Origin: Schnuerera sp. xch1 | Lineage (GTDB): Bacteria; Bacillota; Clostridia; Tissierellales; Tepidimicrobiaceae | DNA length: 64,000 nt | Assembly: GCF_019931165.1 (NCBI RefSeq) | Contig: NZ_JAIOUP010000005.1 | Location: 1 to 64,000, forward strand | Direction of reading: 5' to 3' | Shown here: positions 39,906 through 48,633 of the stretch, piece after piece | How positions within the stretch are numbered: the stretch's first letter is position 1 | How the letters are laid out: every line of letters begins with the position of its first letter | Program-made: the position numbers and the translations under genes | Notes under the pieces: model-generated | Databases searched by the model: none | What the model saw: the letters and a program-made list of their open reading frames with translations, nothing else | What the model was told of the DNA's origin: nothing

Positions 39906-41564
39906 TTAAGCTTCCATGAACATTTTTATATCATCTTCAACGTTTGAAATTGTTCCAATTCCAAAGTTTTCTACCAATACTTTAGCTACATTTGGTGATA
40001 GGAATGCTGGTAGTGTTGGTCCTAGGTGGATATTCTTTACTCCTAGGTGTAGTAATGCTAGTAACACTATTACAGCTTTTTGTTCATACCATGCGATGTT
40101 ATATGCAATTGGTAGTTCATTTATGTCGTTAAGTTCAAATATTTCTTTTAGTTTTAATGCTATTAATGCTAATGAGTAGGAATTGTTACATTGTCCTGCA
40201 TCTAATACTCTTGGAATTCCTCCAATATCTCCTAAGTTTAACTTATTGTATTTATATTTAGCACAACCTGCTGTTAAAATTACTGTATCTTTTGGTAAAG
40301 CTTTAGCAAAGTCCGTATAGTAATTTCTTTGTTTCATTCTACCATCACAACCTGCCATTACGAAGAACTTCTTAATTGCTCCTGATTTTACTGCATCTAC
40401 TACCTTATCTGCTAGTGCAAATACTTGAGCGTGACCAAATCCTCCAATAATCTTCCCTGTTTCTATTTCAGTAGGTGCTGGTAATTTTTTAGCGTGTTCA
40501 ATGATCTCTGAGAAGTCTTTTGGCTTATCATCTACTCTATCTGGAATATGTTTAAACCCTGGATATCCAGTTGATCCTGTAGTATATACTCTGTCAGCAT
40601 AGGATGCTTTTGGTGGTACTATACAGTTTGTTGTAAATAAGATTGCTCCATTGAATTTTTCAAATTCTTCTTTTTGTTTCCACCAAGCATTACCATAGTT
40701 CCCTACAAAGTGATCATATTTCTTGAATGCTGGATAATAGTGAGCTGGTAACATTTCACCATGAGTATAAATATCTACTCCAGTACCTTCTGTCTGTTTC
40801 AATAGCTCTTCTAAGTCTCTTAAGTCATGACCTGACACTAGTATTGCTGGATTATTTCTTACTCCAATATTTACTTCAGTAATTTCTGGGTTTCCGTAAG
40901 TTGACGTATTAGCCTTATCAAGTAGTGCCATTACATCTACACCATATTTACCAGTTTCAAGAGTCAATGCAACTAAATCATCTATAGTTAAACTATCATC
41001 TAAAGTAGCTGCCAGAGCCTTCCTAATGAACTTTGGAATTTCTGGGTTATCATATCCTAAATTATCTGCATGTTCTGCATAAGCAGCCATACCTTTTAGC
41101 CCGTAAGTAATAAGCTCTCTTAGTGAACGAATATCTTCATCTTCTGTAGCTAATACTCCTACTCTATCTTTATCGTTATTTGCTTTATATACTATATCGT
41201 CATCTGAGTTAACTGAAAAAGTAGAAGCATCTTTTAAGTCATCTAAATTTATTCCCTTTTCCTCTAAGTTTGCCTTTAATTCATCTCTCAATCTAAGGCC
41301 TTTTTTAATCTCTGCTAAGAATCTATCTTTATCAAAGTTTGCATTTGTAATAGTCATGAATAGACCACTCATCATGAATCTATCTAAACCAGGCATTTGA
41401 TATCCAATTTCATCTGCCTTTACTCCTAATTCTGAAATACCTTTTAAGGTATATATCATTAAATCTTGTAGATTAGCAAGGTCTGCAGTCTTACCACATA
41501 CTCCAACTTTAGTGCAGCCTTTTCCTCCTACTGTTTCCTGACATTGATAACAAAACATTGACAT
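39906..41564 (-). CDS. hcp: Hydroxylamine reductase / hybrid-cluster protein
   Basis: Hcp contains a 4Fe-4S cluster and the hybrid 4Fe-2O-2S cluster. It reduces hydroxylamine in vitro and NO to N2O in vivo, and it also S-nitrosylates proteins. The N-terminal cysteine motif is C5-x2-C8-x8-C17-x5-C23, the class with closely spaced cysteines. Hybrid-cluster ligands are in segments such as [25 protein letters not shown] and [10 protein letters not shown]. The length of 552 residues is normal. A perfect TGTAAC-N4-GTTACA palindrome and -10 box lie upstream, which implies control by an FNR-family regulator responding to NO. Confidence 0.95.
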   Translation of the reverse strand: MSMFCYQCQETVGGKGCTKVGVCGKTADLANLQDLMIYTLKGISELGVKADEIGYQMPGLDRFMMSGLFMTITNANFDKDRFLAEIKKGLRLRDELKANLEEKGINLDDLKDASTFSVNSDDDIVYKANNDKDRVGVLATEDEDIRSLRELITYGLKGMAAYAEHADNLGYDNPEIPKFIRKALAATLDDSLTIDDLVALTLETGKYGVDVMALLDKANTSTYGNPEITEVNIGVRNNPAILVSGHDLRDLEELLKQTEGTGVDIYTHGEMLPAHYYPAFKKYDHFVGNYGNAWWKQKEEFEKFNGAILFTTNCIVPPKASYADRVYTTGSTGYPGFKHIPDRVDDKPKDFSEIIEHAKKLPAPTEIETGKIIGGFGHAQVFALADKVVDAVKSGAIKKFFVMAGCDGRMKQRNYYTDFAKALPKDTVILTAGCAKYKYNKLNLGDIGGIPRVLDAGQCNNSYSLALIALKLKEIFELNDINELPIAYNIAWYEQKAVIVLLALLHLGVKNIHLGPTLPAFLSPNVAKVLVENFGIGTISNVEDDIKMFMEA

Positions 41565-41596
41565 AACTTTTTAGACCCCCTTATTTATTGTCGATG

Positions 41597-41644
41597 ATTA
41601 TATTTTAATATTTAATTCCTACTAAATCTGTAACCTATGTTACA
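41597..41644 (-). promoter_or_regulatory. hcp promoter with HcpR-like CRP/FNR-family operator
   Basis: TGTAACCTATGTTACA (41629-41644) is a perfect 6-4-6 palindrome. Exactly 21 bases downstream in the minus direction comes TAAAAT (41602-41607), overlapped by TATAAT (41597-41602). A 16-bp site followed by 21 bp and the -10 box places the site centre at about -41.5, the class II activator position. From memory, HcpR sites in clostridia have a GTAAC-N4-GTTAC core; that should be checked. Confidence 0.75.
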
Positions 41645-41729
41645 ATTTCAAAATATTGATAAATTATTTTCAAAGAAGATTATACGGAGCGTCACAAAGA
41701 TTGTTTCCTAATTCACAATTGATGTAATC

Positions 41730-41972
41730 CTAATAATTTTTCCCCGCTGCCATTACATTATCTGGATTAAAAGCATGACATGGAGTTACTCCGTATACCA
41801 TACTACATTTAGGACATTTTCCTTCATGTGTTTCCATTATAAACTCTTCTCCGCACTCTTCACATTTTATATTAAAGGGCATAACCATAGGTTGGTCTGC
41901 AAACCCCATCATCCTTATCTTATCCACCACTTGTTTACCATCTTCGAAACTTGCTGAACATCCTTCATGCAT
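41730..41972 (-). CDS. Small zinc-ribbon protein upstream of hcp
   Basis: An 80-residue cytosolic protein. Two CxxC knuckles (KCEECG and KCPKCS) form a likely zinc or iron ribbon, and two further cysteines flank it (EGCSAS near the N-terminus, VTPCHAF near the C-terminus). The C-terminus ends in a conserved-looking FNPDNVMAAGKNY. I do not recognise a named family. It lies 36 bases downstream of the soluble ABC ATPase and about 165 bases before hcp, in the same direction. AAAGGATG precedes the ATG. A role with the metal or NO system is inferred from position only. Confidence 0.75.
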   Translation of the reverse strand: MHEGCSASFEDGKQVVDKIRMMGFADQPMVMPFNIKCEECGEEFIMETHEGKCPKCSMVYGVTPCHAFNPDNVMAAGKNY

Positions 41973-42008
41973 ATTGATTCATCCTTTCTATTATTTCGTA
42001 ACTTTGAA

Positions 42009-43046
42009 TTATAAATTTCGTCTCATAGCAACATTTAACTGTCCATTATCAATTGTCAAACCATTTCTTAAATAATTCCTCATATCCTGAATTATGTTAT
42101 CCATCTGTTCTAATCTAGACAATGCCCTTTTCTCTTCTTCACTTGTTTCAATGATTTTTTCTATTCCTCCATTTTTTATTACAATCCTTTTGTCTGCCAT
42201 AAGTGCTAAAATCGGATCATGAGTTGCTATTAGAACTATTTTGTCGCTGCTTACCAATAAATTTAATGCTTTCTTTCTATCGATACCTGCATTTTCTATT
42301 TCATCTATTAATACTATAGGTGAAGAACTTAAAATTGCAGTATCTGCAATCATCAGTGCTCTAGATTGTCCACCACTTAAATTAGTTATGTGTGAATTTA
42401 AATCAAATTTTTCTCCTGACAGATTATTTGCTGCTTCTATTATCTCCTTTATGACTTCTTCCTCATTTTCAACCATTCTGCTTTGGGCATGAAGCTCTAA
42501 AAACTCATAAACAGTTAAATCTATTACAAAATTCATGTTTTGAGACAATTGGGCAACTAATTTATTATTGGAAGAAAATCTCCACTTCATATCTGGAATT
42601 TCTCCATTTATAAGGATTGTCCTACCTGTAGGAGTATCCTTTTGTGCAGTCCATTCTATATCTGCTAAGAGTCTACTCTTTCCAGAACCTGTAGGCCCTA
42701 CTATAGATATTATCTCTGATTTATTGATAGTAAGATTATCATAGTTTTCCTTTTGCCCATTTTTATTGGTCCCAGATATTATGGTTAATGATTCTATCCC
42801 TTCACCCTCTTCAATGCCTAAAAACCCTAACATTTGGGATATATATTCTAGTAAACCTTCTTCTATATTCTTAATATCCATTCCCCATTCTTCTATTTCT
42901 TCTTCAGAAAAATGATTTAGATATTCTTCAAAGGTTTTGTCTTCAAAACCTTTAACATTTAATCTATTTTCTTCAAAATAGTTTATTATAAATGGATACT
43001 TTTGTTGCAATTTCATTATTGTAACTGTATTTAATATATTATTCAT
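42009..43046 (-). CDS. Soluble ABC-type ATPase with small N-terminal helical domain
   Basis: About 345 residues. The first 75 residues form a small acidic helical domain similar to that on the binding-protein-like partner (KYP, then FEEN/FVSNGF-type spacing), of the DUF1858/ScdA_N flavour. An ABC ATPase follows, with Walker A GPTGSGKS, signature LSGGQ, Walker B VLIDEIENA and switch His ATHDP. No transmembrane partner is encoded nearby. GTG 43055, ATG 43052 and ATG 43046 are possible; TAGGTG six bases upstream favours 43046, which overlaps the end of the GTPase gene. The role is unknown; metal-cluster loading or remodelling is possible. Confidence 0.8.
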   Translation of the reverse strand: MNNILNTVTIMKLQQKYPFIINYFEENRLNVKGFEDKTFEEYLNHFSEEEIEEWGMDIKNIEEGLLEYISQMLGFLGIEEGEGIESLTIISGTNKNGQKENYDNLTINKSEIISIVGPTGSGKSRLLADIEWTAQKDTPTGRTILINGEIPDMKWRFSSNNKLVAQLSQNMNFVIDLTVYEFLELHAQSRMVENEEEVIKEIIEAANNLSGEKFDLNSHITNLSGGQSRALMIADTAILSSSPIVLIDEIENAGIDRKKALNLLVSSDKIVLIATHDPILALMADKRIVIKNGGIEKIIETSEEEKRALSRLEQMDNIIQDMRNYLRNGLTIDNGQLNVAMRRNL

Positions 43047-43740
43047 CTTCATCACCTAATTTTATCTTTCTTACATTTCCCATCTGATAGTCTTCTCCTA
43101 TTCTAGTTTCTCCTAAACAATATGAACATAATGCAGATGGCATTGGGAACTTTAATTTTTCTCCTTGAACAGTTTCTATATCTTCACTATCATCATATAA
43201 TAATGTGCTAAGTTCAAATGCCCCTTGGCCAGTTAATCCATTAATATGCATAGTAACTGCTTTTGGATTAACTGAGTTTACCTTTGAGGCAAATACTTCC
43301 CTTTCTGCCTGAGATACAATATCTCCTTTTGTAATTACTACCATATCAGCAGATTTAAGCATAGGCCCAATTTTCTTAGGAGTATTTATTCCTGATAGAT
43401 TATCTATTACACATACTGCTTTTATATTCTTTATATAAGGAGAACATCTATTACATAATCCTGCTGATTCTGTAATAAGTAAATCCAATTTCTGCTTTCT
43501 TCCCCATTGGACTACTTCTTCTATATTGCTTATAAAATAGTGATCAGGACAAAGGGATCCTGATAACCCTTTTTTTACAGGAACACCTGCTTTTTTATAT
43601 AGTATGTCATCATCTGTATAGAGACAGTCAAATTTAACTACTCCTACAGATATATCTCTTTGTTTTAGTGCTTCAATAACTTTCAGTATTATAGAGGTCT
43701 TCCCTGATGATGGAGGACCTGAAATTGTTACTAAATTCAT
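43039..43740 (-). CDS. HypB/CobW-like P-loop GTPase
   Basis: A 233-residue SIMIBI-class nucleotide-binding protein. Walker A is GPPSSGKTS at residues 7-15, a switch-like segment is FDCLYTDDD, LLITESAGLCNRCSPY acts as the Walker B region with a CxxC, TKGD is the guanine-specificity motif, and a C-terminal SYCLGETRIG follows. HypB and CobW relatives insert nickel, zinc or cobalt. The CNRC and LCSYC cysteines suggest metal binding. It is preceded by AAGGTG and starts at ATG 43740, twelve bases after the partner gene ends, then overlaps the ATPase gene, so the three are one translational unit. Confidence 0.8.
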   Translation of the reverse strand: MNLVTISGPPSSGKTSIILKVIEALKQRDISVGVVKFDCLYTDDDILYKKAGVPVKKGLSGSLCPDHYFISNIEEVVQWGRKQKLDLLITESAGLCNRCSPYIKNIKAVCVIDNLSGINTPKKIGPMLKSADMVVITKGDIVSQAEREVFASKVNSVNPKAVTMHINGLTGQGAFELSTLLYDDSEDIETVQGEKLKFPMPSALCSYCLGETRIGEDYQMGNVRKIKLGDEDE

Positions 43741-43752
43741 GCATATCACCTT

Positions 43753-44979
43753 CTATATAGATTCATTAAATATCTTCTCACATTCACTAATTAATCTTCC
43801 AATATCATTTTTCTTTATATAATCCCATCCAAGCCACATATATTTTTGATCTTTTGGTATTTTGTTATCTACTTTAGGATTAGTGCTTGGGAATCTTCCA
43901 TTATGTGATAGTATTTCTCCTACCTTTTTTGATGCAAATAAATCAACAAATGACTTTAAATCGTCTTTCTTAGATTTCTTGGTTAGTAAAAATATAGGGC
44001 TTATAATAGCACCATCTTCAGGCCAAACTGCCTTCATGGGTCCTCCTTCTTTTGTCATTTTGGTAAAGAAGTAAGGCATTATTGTAACTACTGGTTTTTC
44101 TGGTCTAGTATGGGACTTTACCATTTCAGAAGGATGCATACCTTTAAATAAAGACTTCTTCAATCCCTTTATTCCTTGTTTCCCATATTTCTTGTAAATG
44201 TTTAATAAAATTGCATTAAATAGATCAAAATCTCCAATTGGTAGACTTACTTGATCTTCAAATTCGGGCTTAAAAATATCTTCCCAGGACTTAGGAATAT
44301 CTCTCCCATTTAATTCTTCTGTATTTACAAGAAATACTGCCGGTACTACGCCAATTATAGAATATTCTCTATCTGGATCCAATAAACTTATATATTCATT
44401 ATCAAAATCCTCATTAAACCTATCAAAACCTGTCATATCTTCAAAAGTACCTTTTTTCTTAAATTTACCCATTAGATTAGTATCAAAAAACAAATCAAAA
44501 CCAGCTGATATAAATAAATCAGATAAAGCGTCTTCAGACTCTGCTTTTTCTATTTTTTCCTTTAGCCAATCTACTCCGCTAGATGCAGCCTTTAATTGAT
44601 AATCAACAGTTATATCTAATTTATCACTTTCCTCATCCATCCATTCATTAAAAGCTTCCATTAAAGGCATTCTAACTGGACATGGAAGAATACCATCAAT
44701 CCTTATATTAGCGTTCTCTACCTTTTCCTGATTAACCAAGGATTTATCTTCAGACATCCTATTTTGTTCTATCGAATTTACTAGTTTTTGAACAAATTGT
44801 TCTATATTTATCCTTTTACTTTTTAGAGCCATATTTAGCGAAATGGTCTTGCCCATTTTTTCTCTCATCTTTCCATCGGCTAATTGTTTAAAGCCATTTG
44901 ACACAAATATATCTATAGTTTCAGGATATTTTTCAGTTATATCATATACCTTATCCTGTATATCAAAATATTTACTCAT
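43753..44979 (-). CDS. Cytosolic substrate-binding-protein-like protein with DUF1858-like N-terminal domain
   Basis: A 408-residue protein made of an N-terminal helical domain (about residues 1-75, TEKYPETIDIFVSNGF and later) and an extracellular-solute-binding fold resembling iron/polyamine-type binding proteins (PCPVRMPLMEAF, VVPAVFLVNTEEL, SWEDIFKPEF, LPIGDFDLFNAIL). No signal peptide or lipobox is present, unlike normal ABC binding proteins, so it should stay in the cytosol. AGGAGGG eight bases before the ATG at 44979 sets the start. It is first in an operon with a GTPase and a soluble ABC ATPase, and an HcpR-like site lies upstream. Confidence 0.78.
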   Translation of the reverse strand: MSKYFDIQDKVYDITEKYPETIDIFVSNGFKQLADGKMREKMGKTISLNMALKSKRINIEQFVQKLVNSIEQNRMSEDKSLVNQEKVENANIRIDGILPCPVRMPLMEAFNEWMDEESDKLDITVDYQLKAASSGVDWLKEKIEKAESEDALSDLFISAGFDLFFDTNLMGKFKKKGTFEDMTGFDRFNEDFDNEYISLLDPDREYSIIGVVPAVFLVNTEELNGRDIPKSWEDIFKPEFEDQVSLPIGDFDLFNAILLNIYKKYGKQGIKGLKKSLFKGMHPSEMVKSHTRPEKPVVTIMPYFFTKMTKEGGPMKAVWPEDGAIISPIFLLTKKSKKDDLKSFVDLFASKKVGEILSHNGRFPSTNPKVDNKIPKDQKYMWLGWDYIKKNDIGRLISECEKIFNESI

Positions 44980-45032
44980 TATAAATCCCTCCTGAATCAA
45001 AACTCCTATTATAATTCATATTTATATTAAAC

Positions 45033-45075
45033 ATTATATCCCTCAATTTTAAAAAATTCGGTAACATCAGTTACC
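45033..45075 (-). promoter_or_regulatory. Promoter with HcpR-like operator upstream of the cytosolic binding-protein operon
   Basis: GGTAACATCAGTTACC (45060-45075) contains the GTAAC-N4-GTTAC core seen upstream of hcp. Exactly 21 bases further, in the minus direction, is a perfect TATAAT (45033-45038), the same spacing as at hcp. The palindrome is also the centre of the terminator hairpin of the preceding ATP-grasp gene, so it could have arisen for either reason. The identical geometry at both loci favours a real class II site. Confidence 0.65.
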
Positions 45076-45082
45076 GAATTTT
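45053..45082 (-). terminator. Terminator of the ATP-grasp gene
   Basis: A 13-bp perfect stem (AAAATTCGGTAAC with its complement), loop ATCA, and T-run on the minus side. It overlaps the stop codon and encloses the HcpR-like site. Confidence 0.85.
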
Positions 45083-45893
45083 AAGACGCTCTTGGCCATG
45101 TCGGATCGCTAGGAGGAAATTCTGGGTTTGTGGTAATATATTCATATATATACTTCTCCACATCAACTCCAATATTTCTCAAACCTTCATTGCCAAACAT
45201 TACGTTATATTCTAAAATATAATATCTATTATCAACTACTGCTATATCAAATCCTGCATGATTTATGCCTAATTGTCTTGCCACAGATTCTACTAATTCA
45301 ATCGCTCCTGTTGGTATGTTGTTATAATCATAAGAGGCTCTTTTTGCAATATTGTTGTGAAAAGCTCCTTGGTTTGCTATTCTCCAATATGAGCCTATTA
45401 CTCCATATCCAACATAGACTATTCTTAGGTCTCTATCTATAGGGAGCTTTTCTTGAATATATAAAGATTCATTATTATCTATATAGGATTTTAGTTGACT
45501 CCTGTCTTCTACAAGAAAAACACCTCTTCCCATTGAGCTCTTTATCTCTTTAGCTACTAATGGATATCCGAATTCTAATTCAATCTCATCTATGTCTATA
45601 TGGTCTTTATTTAGTATTCTTGTATATGGAATATTTTCTGGAAATGTGGTTTGTAATACTCTAGTGGTTTCAATCTTGTTGTGTCCCAAATGATAAGTGT
45701 TAATGCTTGGAAATATCTTTTTCTTCAATCCATATACCAATGTATTCACTTGCCAGTATTCAGGGAACAGTAAAACATCAGCTTTTTTAAGCTTTTCTAT
45801 TTCATTAAACATATTTTCGGGTTTAATATATGTTACATTTGATATTCCTAAAGTTCTAAATGGGTTAAAAGTAATTAGTTTCATCCATGTCAT
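45081..45893 (-). CDS. ATP-grasp (RimK-like) ligase
   Basis: A 270-residue protein with an ATP-grasp fold: lysine-containing FGYPLVAKEIKSSMGRGV, the EKLPIDRDLRIVYVG strand and the terminal metal-binding GFDIAVVDNRYYILEYNVMFGN. Members join an amino acid or peptide to a carboxylate. The closest type by eye is RimK/glutathione-synthetase-like. The substrate is unknown. AGGAAGG lies close to the ATG at 45893; an ATG at 45884 is also possible. The gene diverges from the carboxypeptidase gene. Confidence 0.8.
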   Translation of the reverse strand: MTWMKLITFNPFRTLGISNVTYIKPENMFNEIEKLKKADVLLFPEYWQVNTLVYGLKKKIFPSINTYHLGHNKIETTRVLQTTFPENIPYTRILNKDHIDIDEIELEFGYPLVAKEIKSSMGRGVFLVEDRSQLKSYIDNNESLYIQEKLPIDRDLRIVYVGYGVIGSYWRIANQGAFHNNIAKRASYDYNNIPTGAIELVESVARQLGINHAGFDIAVVDNRYYILEYNVMFGNEGLRNIGVDVEKYIYEYITTNPEFPPSDPTWPRAS

Positions 45894-46052
45894 CGTGCCT
45901 TCCTATTTTAATTTATAATAAAATATTTTACTCTCTTACAGGGCTCTTGGCAATACTTTTTTAAATTAATTATAAAACTATGAAGAATCAGTTTGTTTTT
46001 TGTCGAATATTATTGTAAGATGTACTTATAAATTATTTTAGGAGTTGTTTTT

Positions 46053-46895
46053 ATGAAAAGAAAAATATTTGTTATTATTATATTTGTCATCATACTTAGC
46101 AGTCTTTTTATATTTCGTGGGAAGTCCGAATCTGGCTCTGTAGCTGATGAATATTTGTTTGAGCCCAATTTACCATCAGAAACTCATGAACCTTCTGAAA
46201 AAGATAATAATTTTCCAGAACCAACAACAGAAGAAATTATAGAAGAAGACCTGCTAAAAGACACTACCTACATAGATGATGAAGGAAATACAGTAATAAA
46301 AAATACAGATGACACCTTAGTATTAGTAAATAAAAATAGAAATCTTCCTCCTGATTACAAACCTGAGGATTTAGTAATTCCAAATGTAAGATTTCCATTT
46401 GAAGAAACATTAGAAAAAAAGTATATGAGAAAAGAAGCTGCAAACGCACTGGAGGAATTATTTAATCAAGCTAATGAAGAAGGTATATATCTTTTTGCTA
46501 TCTCAGGATATAGATCATATAATACACAAAGTTACCTTTTCAATACGAGGGCTGAAAGAGATGGGTTCGAGGAAGCTAACAAGCTGACTGCATATCCTGG
46601 ACAAAGTGAGCATCAAACTGGTCTTGCTATGGATTTGTCATGTCAATCACTCGGATTTACTTTAGAACAAGATTTTGGACAAACTATAGAAGGAAAATGG
46701 CTTAAAGAAAACGCTCACAAATTTGGATTTATAATTCGCTATCCTAAAGAGGCAGTGGACATAACTGGATATAGCTATGAACCTTGGCATATCAGATATG
46801 TAGGTAAAGAAGTTGCTAAAGAAATCTACGAAAAAAATATAACGTTAGAAGAATATTTAGTGGATAAAAGTAGTATCCCTGTACTTAATGATTAG
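46053..46895 (+). CDS. D-alanyl-D-alanine carboxypeptidase, VanY-like (M15B)
   Basis: A 280-residue membrane-anchored peptidoglycan carboxypeptidase. One hydrophobic segment (residues 5-22) anchors it, an acidic linker follows to about residue 110, then the M15B domain with SGYRSYNTQ, SEHQTGLAMDLS (His and Asp zinc ligands) and EPWHIRYVG (catalytic Glu and His). It trims stem peptides of the cell wall. GGAG precedes the ATG. It is a single gene ended by its own hairpin; nothing nearby suggests vancomycin resistance. Confidence 0.92.
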   Translation: MKRKIFVIIIFVIILSSLFIFRGKSESGSVADEYLFEPNLPSETHEPSEKDNNFPEPTTEEIIEEDLLKDTTYIDDEGNTVIKNTDDTLVLVNKNRNLPPDYKPEDLVIPNVRFPFEETLEKKYMRKEAANALEELFNQANEEGIYLFAISGYRSYNTQSYLFNTRAERDGFEEANKLTAYPGQSEHQTGLAMDLSCQSLGFTLEQDFGQTIEGKWLKENAHKFGFIIRYPKEAVDITGYSYEPWHIRYVGKEVAKEIYEKNITLEEYLVDKSSIPVLND

Positions 46896-46903
46896 TACAG
46901 GGA
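46876..46903 (+). terminator. Terminator of the carboxypeptidase gene
   Basis: TCCCTGTACT pairs with AGTACAGGGA and is followed by six T. The stop codon lies in the loop. Confidence 0.88.
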
Positions 46904-46907
46904 TTTT

Positions 46908-47378
46908 TTAGTTTCTAAGGTCTGCTTTAATCTTATTTTTGTTTAAAATAACCTCAAAGGCTTCTAATATAGACCTAGCCACTATATCAGCATAAGTCAA
47001 AAGCTTGCCAGAAGCTCCTTCACCTTCAATGACTGCTATTGATAGTACGGATTCCTTAAACATAGATATGTCGTTATATCCATTTCCTACACAGACAGTT
47101 CTACCTCCATTTAGTTTTTCTACTATTTGCTTTTTATACTCACCAGCATTATCCTTAGGAAAGGTTAAAACCTCTGCTTCTATATCGCTACATTCTTCTT
47201 TTACTGTTCCATAAGTATCTGCCGTTAATATGTATACATTTACATATTCTTTTAACTCAGAAATTAATTCCTTTATATCTTCCAATATTTTGCCATTTAC
47301 TGCTATGGTTCCGTTATAGTCTAAAACAACATTTTCTATCTCTATTTTTCCTCTTCCAGGGATTTCATAAGTTAGCAT
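46908..47378 (-). CDS. HAD-type phosphatase resembling the soluble P-type-ATPase domain
   Basis: A 156-residue HAD-superfamily hydrolase of the small ATPase-domain-like type. The nucleophile motif is DYNGTIA (Asp at about residue 20), followed by ILTADTYG and GNGYNDISMF. Substrate unknown. It follows the moaD-like gene in the same direction (gap of 79 bases), with AAAGGAG before the ATG, so it may belong to the Mo/W operon, though the link is only positional. Confidence 0.8.
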   Translation of the reverse strand: MLTYEIPGRGKIEIENVVLDYNGTIAVNGKILEDIKELISELKEYVNVYILTADTYGTVKEECSDIEAEVLTFPKDNAGEYKKQIVEKLNGGRTVCVGNGYNDISMFKESVLSIAVIEGEGASGKLLTYADIVARSILEAFEVILNKNKIKADLRN

Positions 47379-47457
47379 AATATTATTCTCCTTTATCCAT
47401 TACTATAATCAGATCCTCTTCTTTATAAATTTATAAAATATAATCTACATATCTATT

Positions 47458-47685
47458 TTATCCTCCACCTATGGGCGGAAATAATGAGATAACATCACCA
47501 TCTTTAAGCTGTCTATCCCCTGAACCATCTCTTCCATTAAGCAACATAATAGCTACTTCAATTTCATCAATACCCAAAACTTTGACTATATTGGAAATAG
47601 TGGTTCCTTCGTCAACCTCCATCATTTGATTTTTCTTTCTTCCTTCTCTAAAGTAAGCAAACAGTCTTACCTCGACTTTAATCAT
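47458..47685 (-). CDS. moaD: MoaD/ThiS-family ubiquitin-like sulfur carrier
   Basis: A 75-residue beta-grasp protein ending in the Gly-Gly tail needed for thiocarboxylation (PPIGGG). It most likely donates sulfur to form molybdopterin or tungstopterin. The ORF opens at 47727, but GGAGAGGTG before the ATG at 47685 selects the start of MIKVEVRLFAYF. No moaE is present in the window. The surrounding moa genes support a MoaD role over a ThiS role. Confidence 0.85.
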   Translation of the reverse strand: MIKVEVRLFAYFREGRKKNQMMEVDEGTTISNIVKVLGIDEIEVAIMLLNGRDGSGDRQLKDGDVISLFPPIGGG

Positions 47686-47723
47686 CTCTTCACCTCTCCT
47701 AGTTATTATCATATTATATGAAT

Positions 47724-48173
47724 TCATATTACTAATATTTTATCATGTATGTTTACTTGCCCATCTTTTATAACCCTCGTAAAAAAGACCTGCTTCGATA
47801 GAGAACAAGTATTGCCTCTTTTTATTATTTCACACTCTGGGAAACATCTCTTCCCTATTTCTGTAACTTCATGTATAGTTTCGCCTATTTTTATCATAAC
47901 ACCAACCTTTAACTTGTCTAAATCTAAATCTTTAACTCTTATATTCTCATGAAACCTTTCAGTACATAGCCCCTTTGTGTCTAGTGATTGAATTTCTTTT
48001 TTGCCTTCAACAGTGAATAGTGATACCTGTCTCCTACTATGTCCAAAGTGAATGTCACATACTAATCCCTTATCTTTTTTAAAATACCCTTGTTCTATTA
48101 ATCTATTAGGCCCTCCCTTTTTATCTTGAAAGTAGATGCCTACTACTTCCCCTATTGGAATATATTTATCCAT
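47724..48173 (-). CDS. MOSC domain protein, second copy
   Basis: A 149-residue stand-alone MOSC (Moco sulfurase C-terminal) domain protein. It shares a cysteine pattern C-x3-C-x8-C (CFPEC...NTC) with the adjacent MOSC protein but is otherwise divergent. MOSC domains bind the cofactor and often handle sulfur transfer. Its 3' end is separated from moaD by about 38 bases. Probably part of maturation or insertion of Mo/W cofactor. Confidence 0.85.
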   Translation of the reverse strand: MDKYIPIGEVVGIYFQDKKGGPNRLIEQGYFKKDKGLVCDIHFGHSRRQVSLFTVEGKKEIQSLDTKGLCTERFHENIRVKDLDLDKLKVGVMIKIGETIHEVTEIGKRCFPECEIIKRGNTCSLSKQVFFTRVIKDGQVNIHDKILVI

Positions 48174-48176
48174 AAA

Positions 48177-48617
48177 TTATAACACCTCTATAGTATCTCC
48201 AGGCTTAACAATTCCACCTTTTATGACTTTAGTAAATATGCCTTCTTTAGGCATTATGCACTTGCCAACCTTTTGTGCTATAGCACATCCTGTATGACAT
48301 TCCTTACCTATTTGAGTAACTTCCTGAATGGTTTCTCCTATTCTTAACCTAGTCCCTACAAGAAGTTCATATAATATCAACCCTTCTGTTGTAATATTTT
48401 CTGCAAAATCACCATGGTTCAGCCCATCTACTCCTAAATCCTTCATCTTTTTAAAACTTTCAATTCCAAGTAAACTTATCTGTCTATGCCATTTACCCAC
48501 GTGAGCATCTCCTTCTAAACCATAGTCTTTAACGAATATACCTTTTTCTATGGGCTTTTTAACTATCCCTTTTTTTTCAGATCTATTTATATCAACCACT
48601 TTTCCAAACCTATTCAC
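48177..48617 (-). CDS. MOSC domain protein, first copy
   Basis: A 146-residue MOSC domain protein with HVGKWHRQISLL, the invariant-type NITTEGL strand and a C-x3-C-x8-C cluster (CHTGC...GKC). GAGGGG five bases before the GTG at 48617 favours that start; the ATG at 48641 overlaps the moaC stop and is the alternative. It lies between moaC and a second MOSC gene, three bases apart, so they are co-translated. Confidence 0.85.
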   Translation of the reverse strand: MNRFGKVVDINRSEKKGIVKKPIEKGIFVKDYGLEGDAHVGKWHRQISLLGIESFKKMKDLGVDGLNHGDFAENITTEGLILYELLVGTRLRIGETIQEVTQIGKECHTGCAIAQKVGKCIMPKEGIFTKVIKGGIVKPGDTIEVL

Positions 48618-48633
48618 ATGATCCCCTCTTTCA

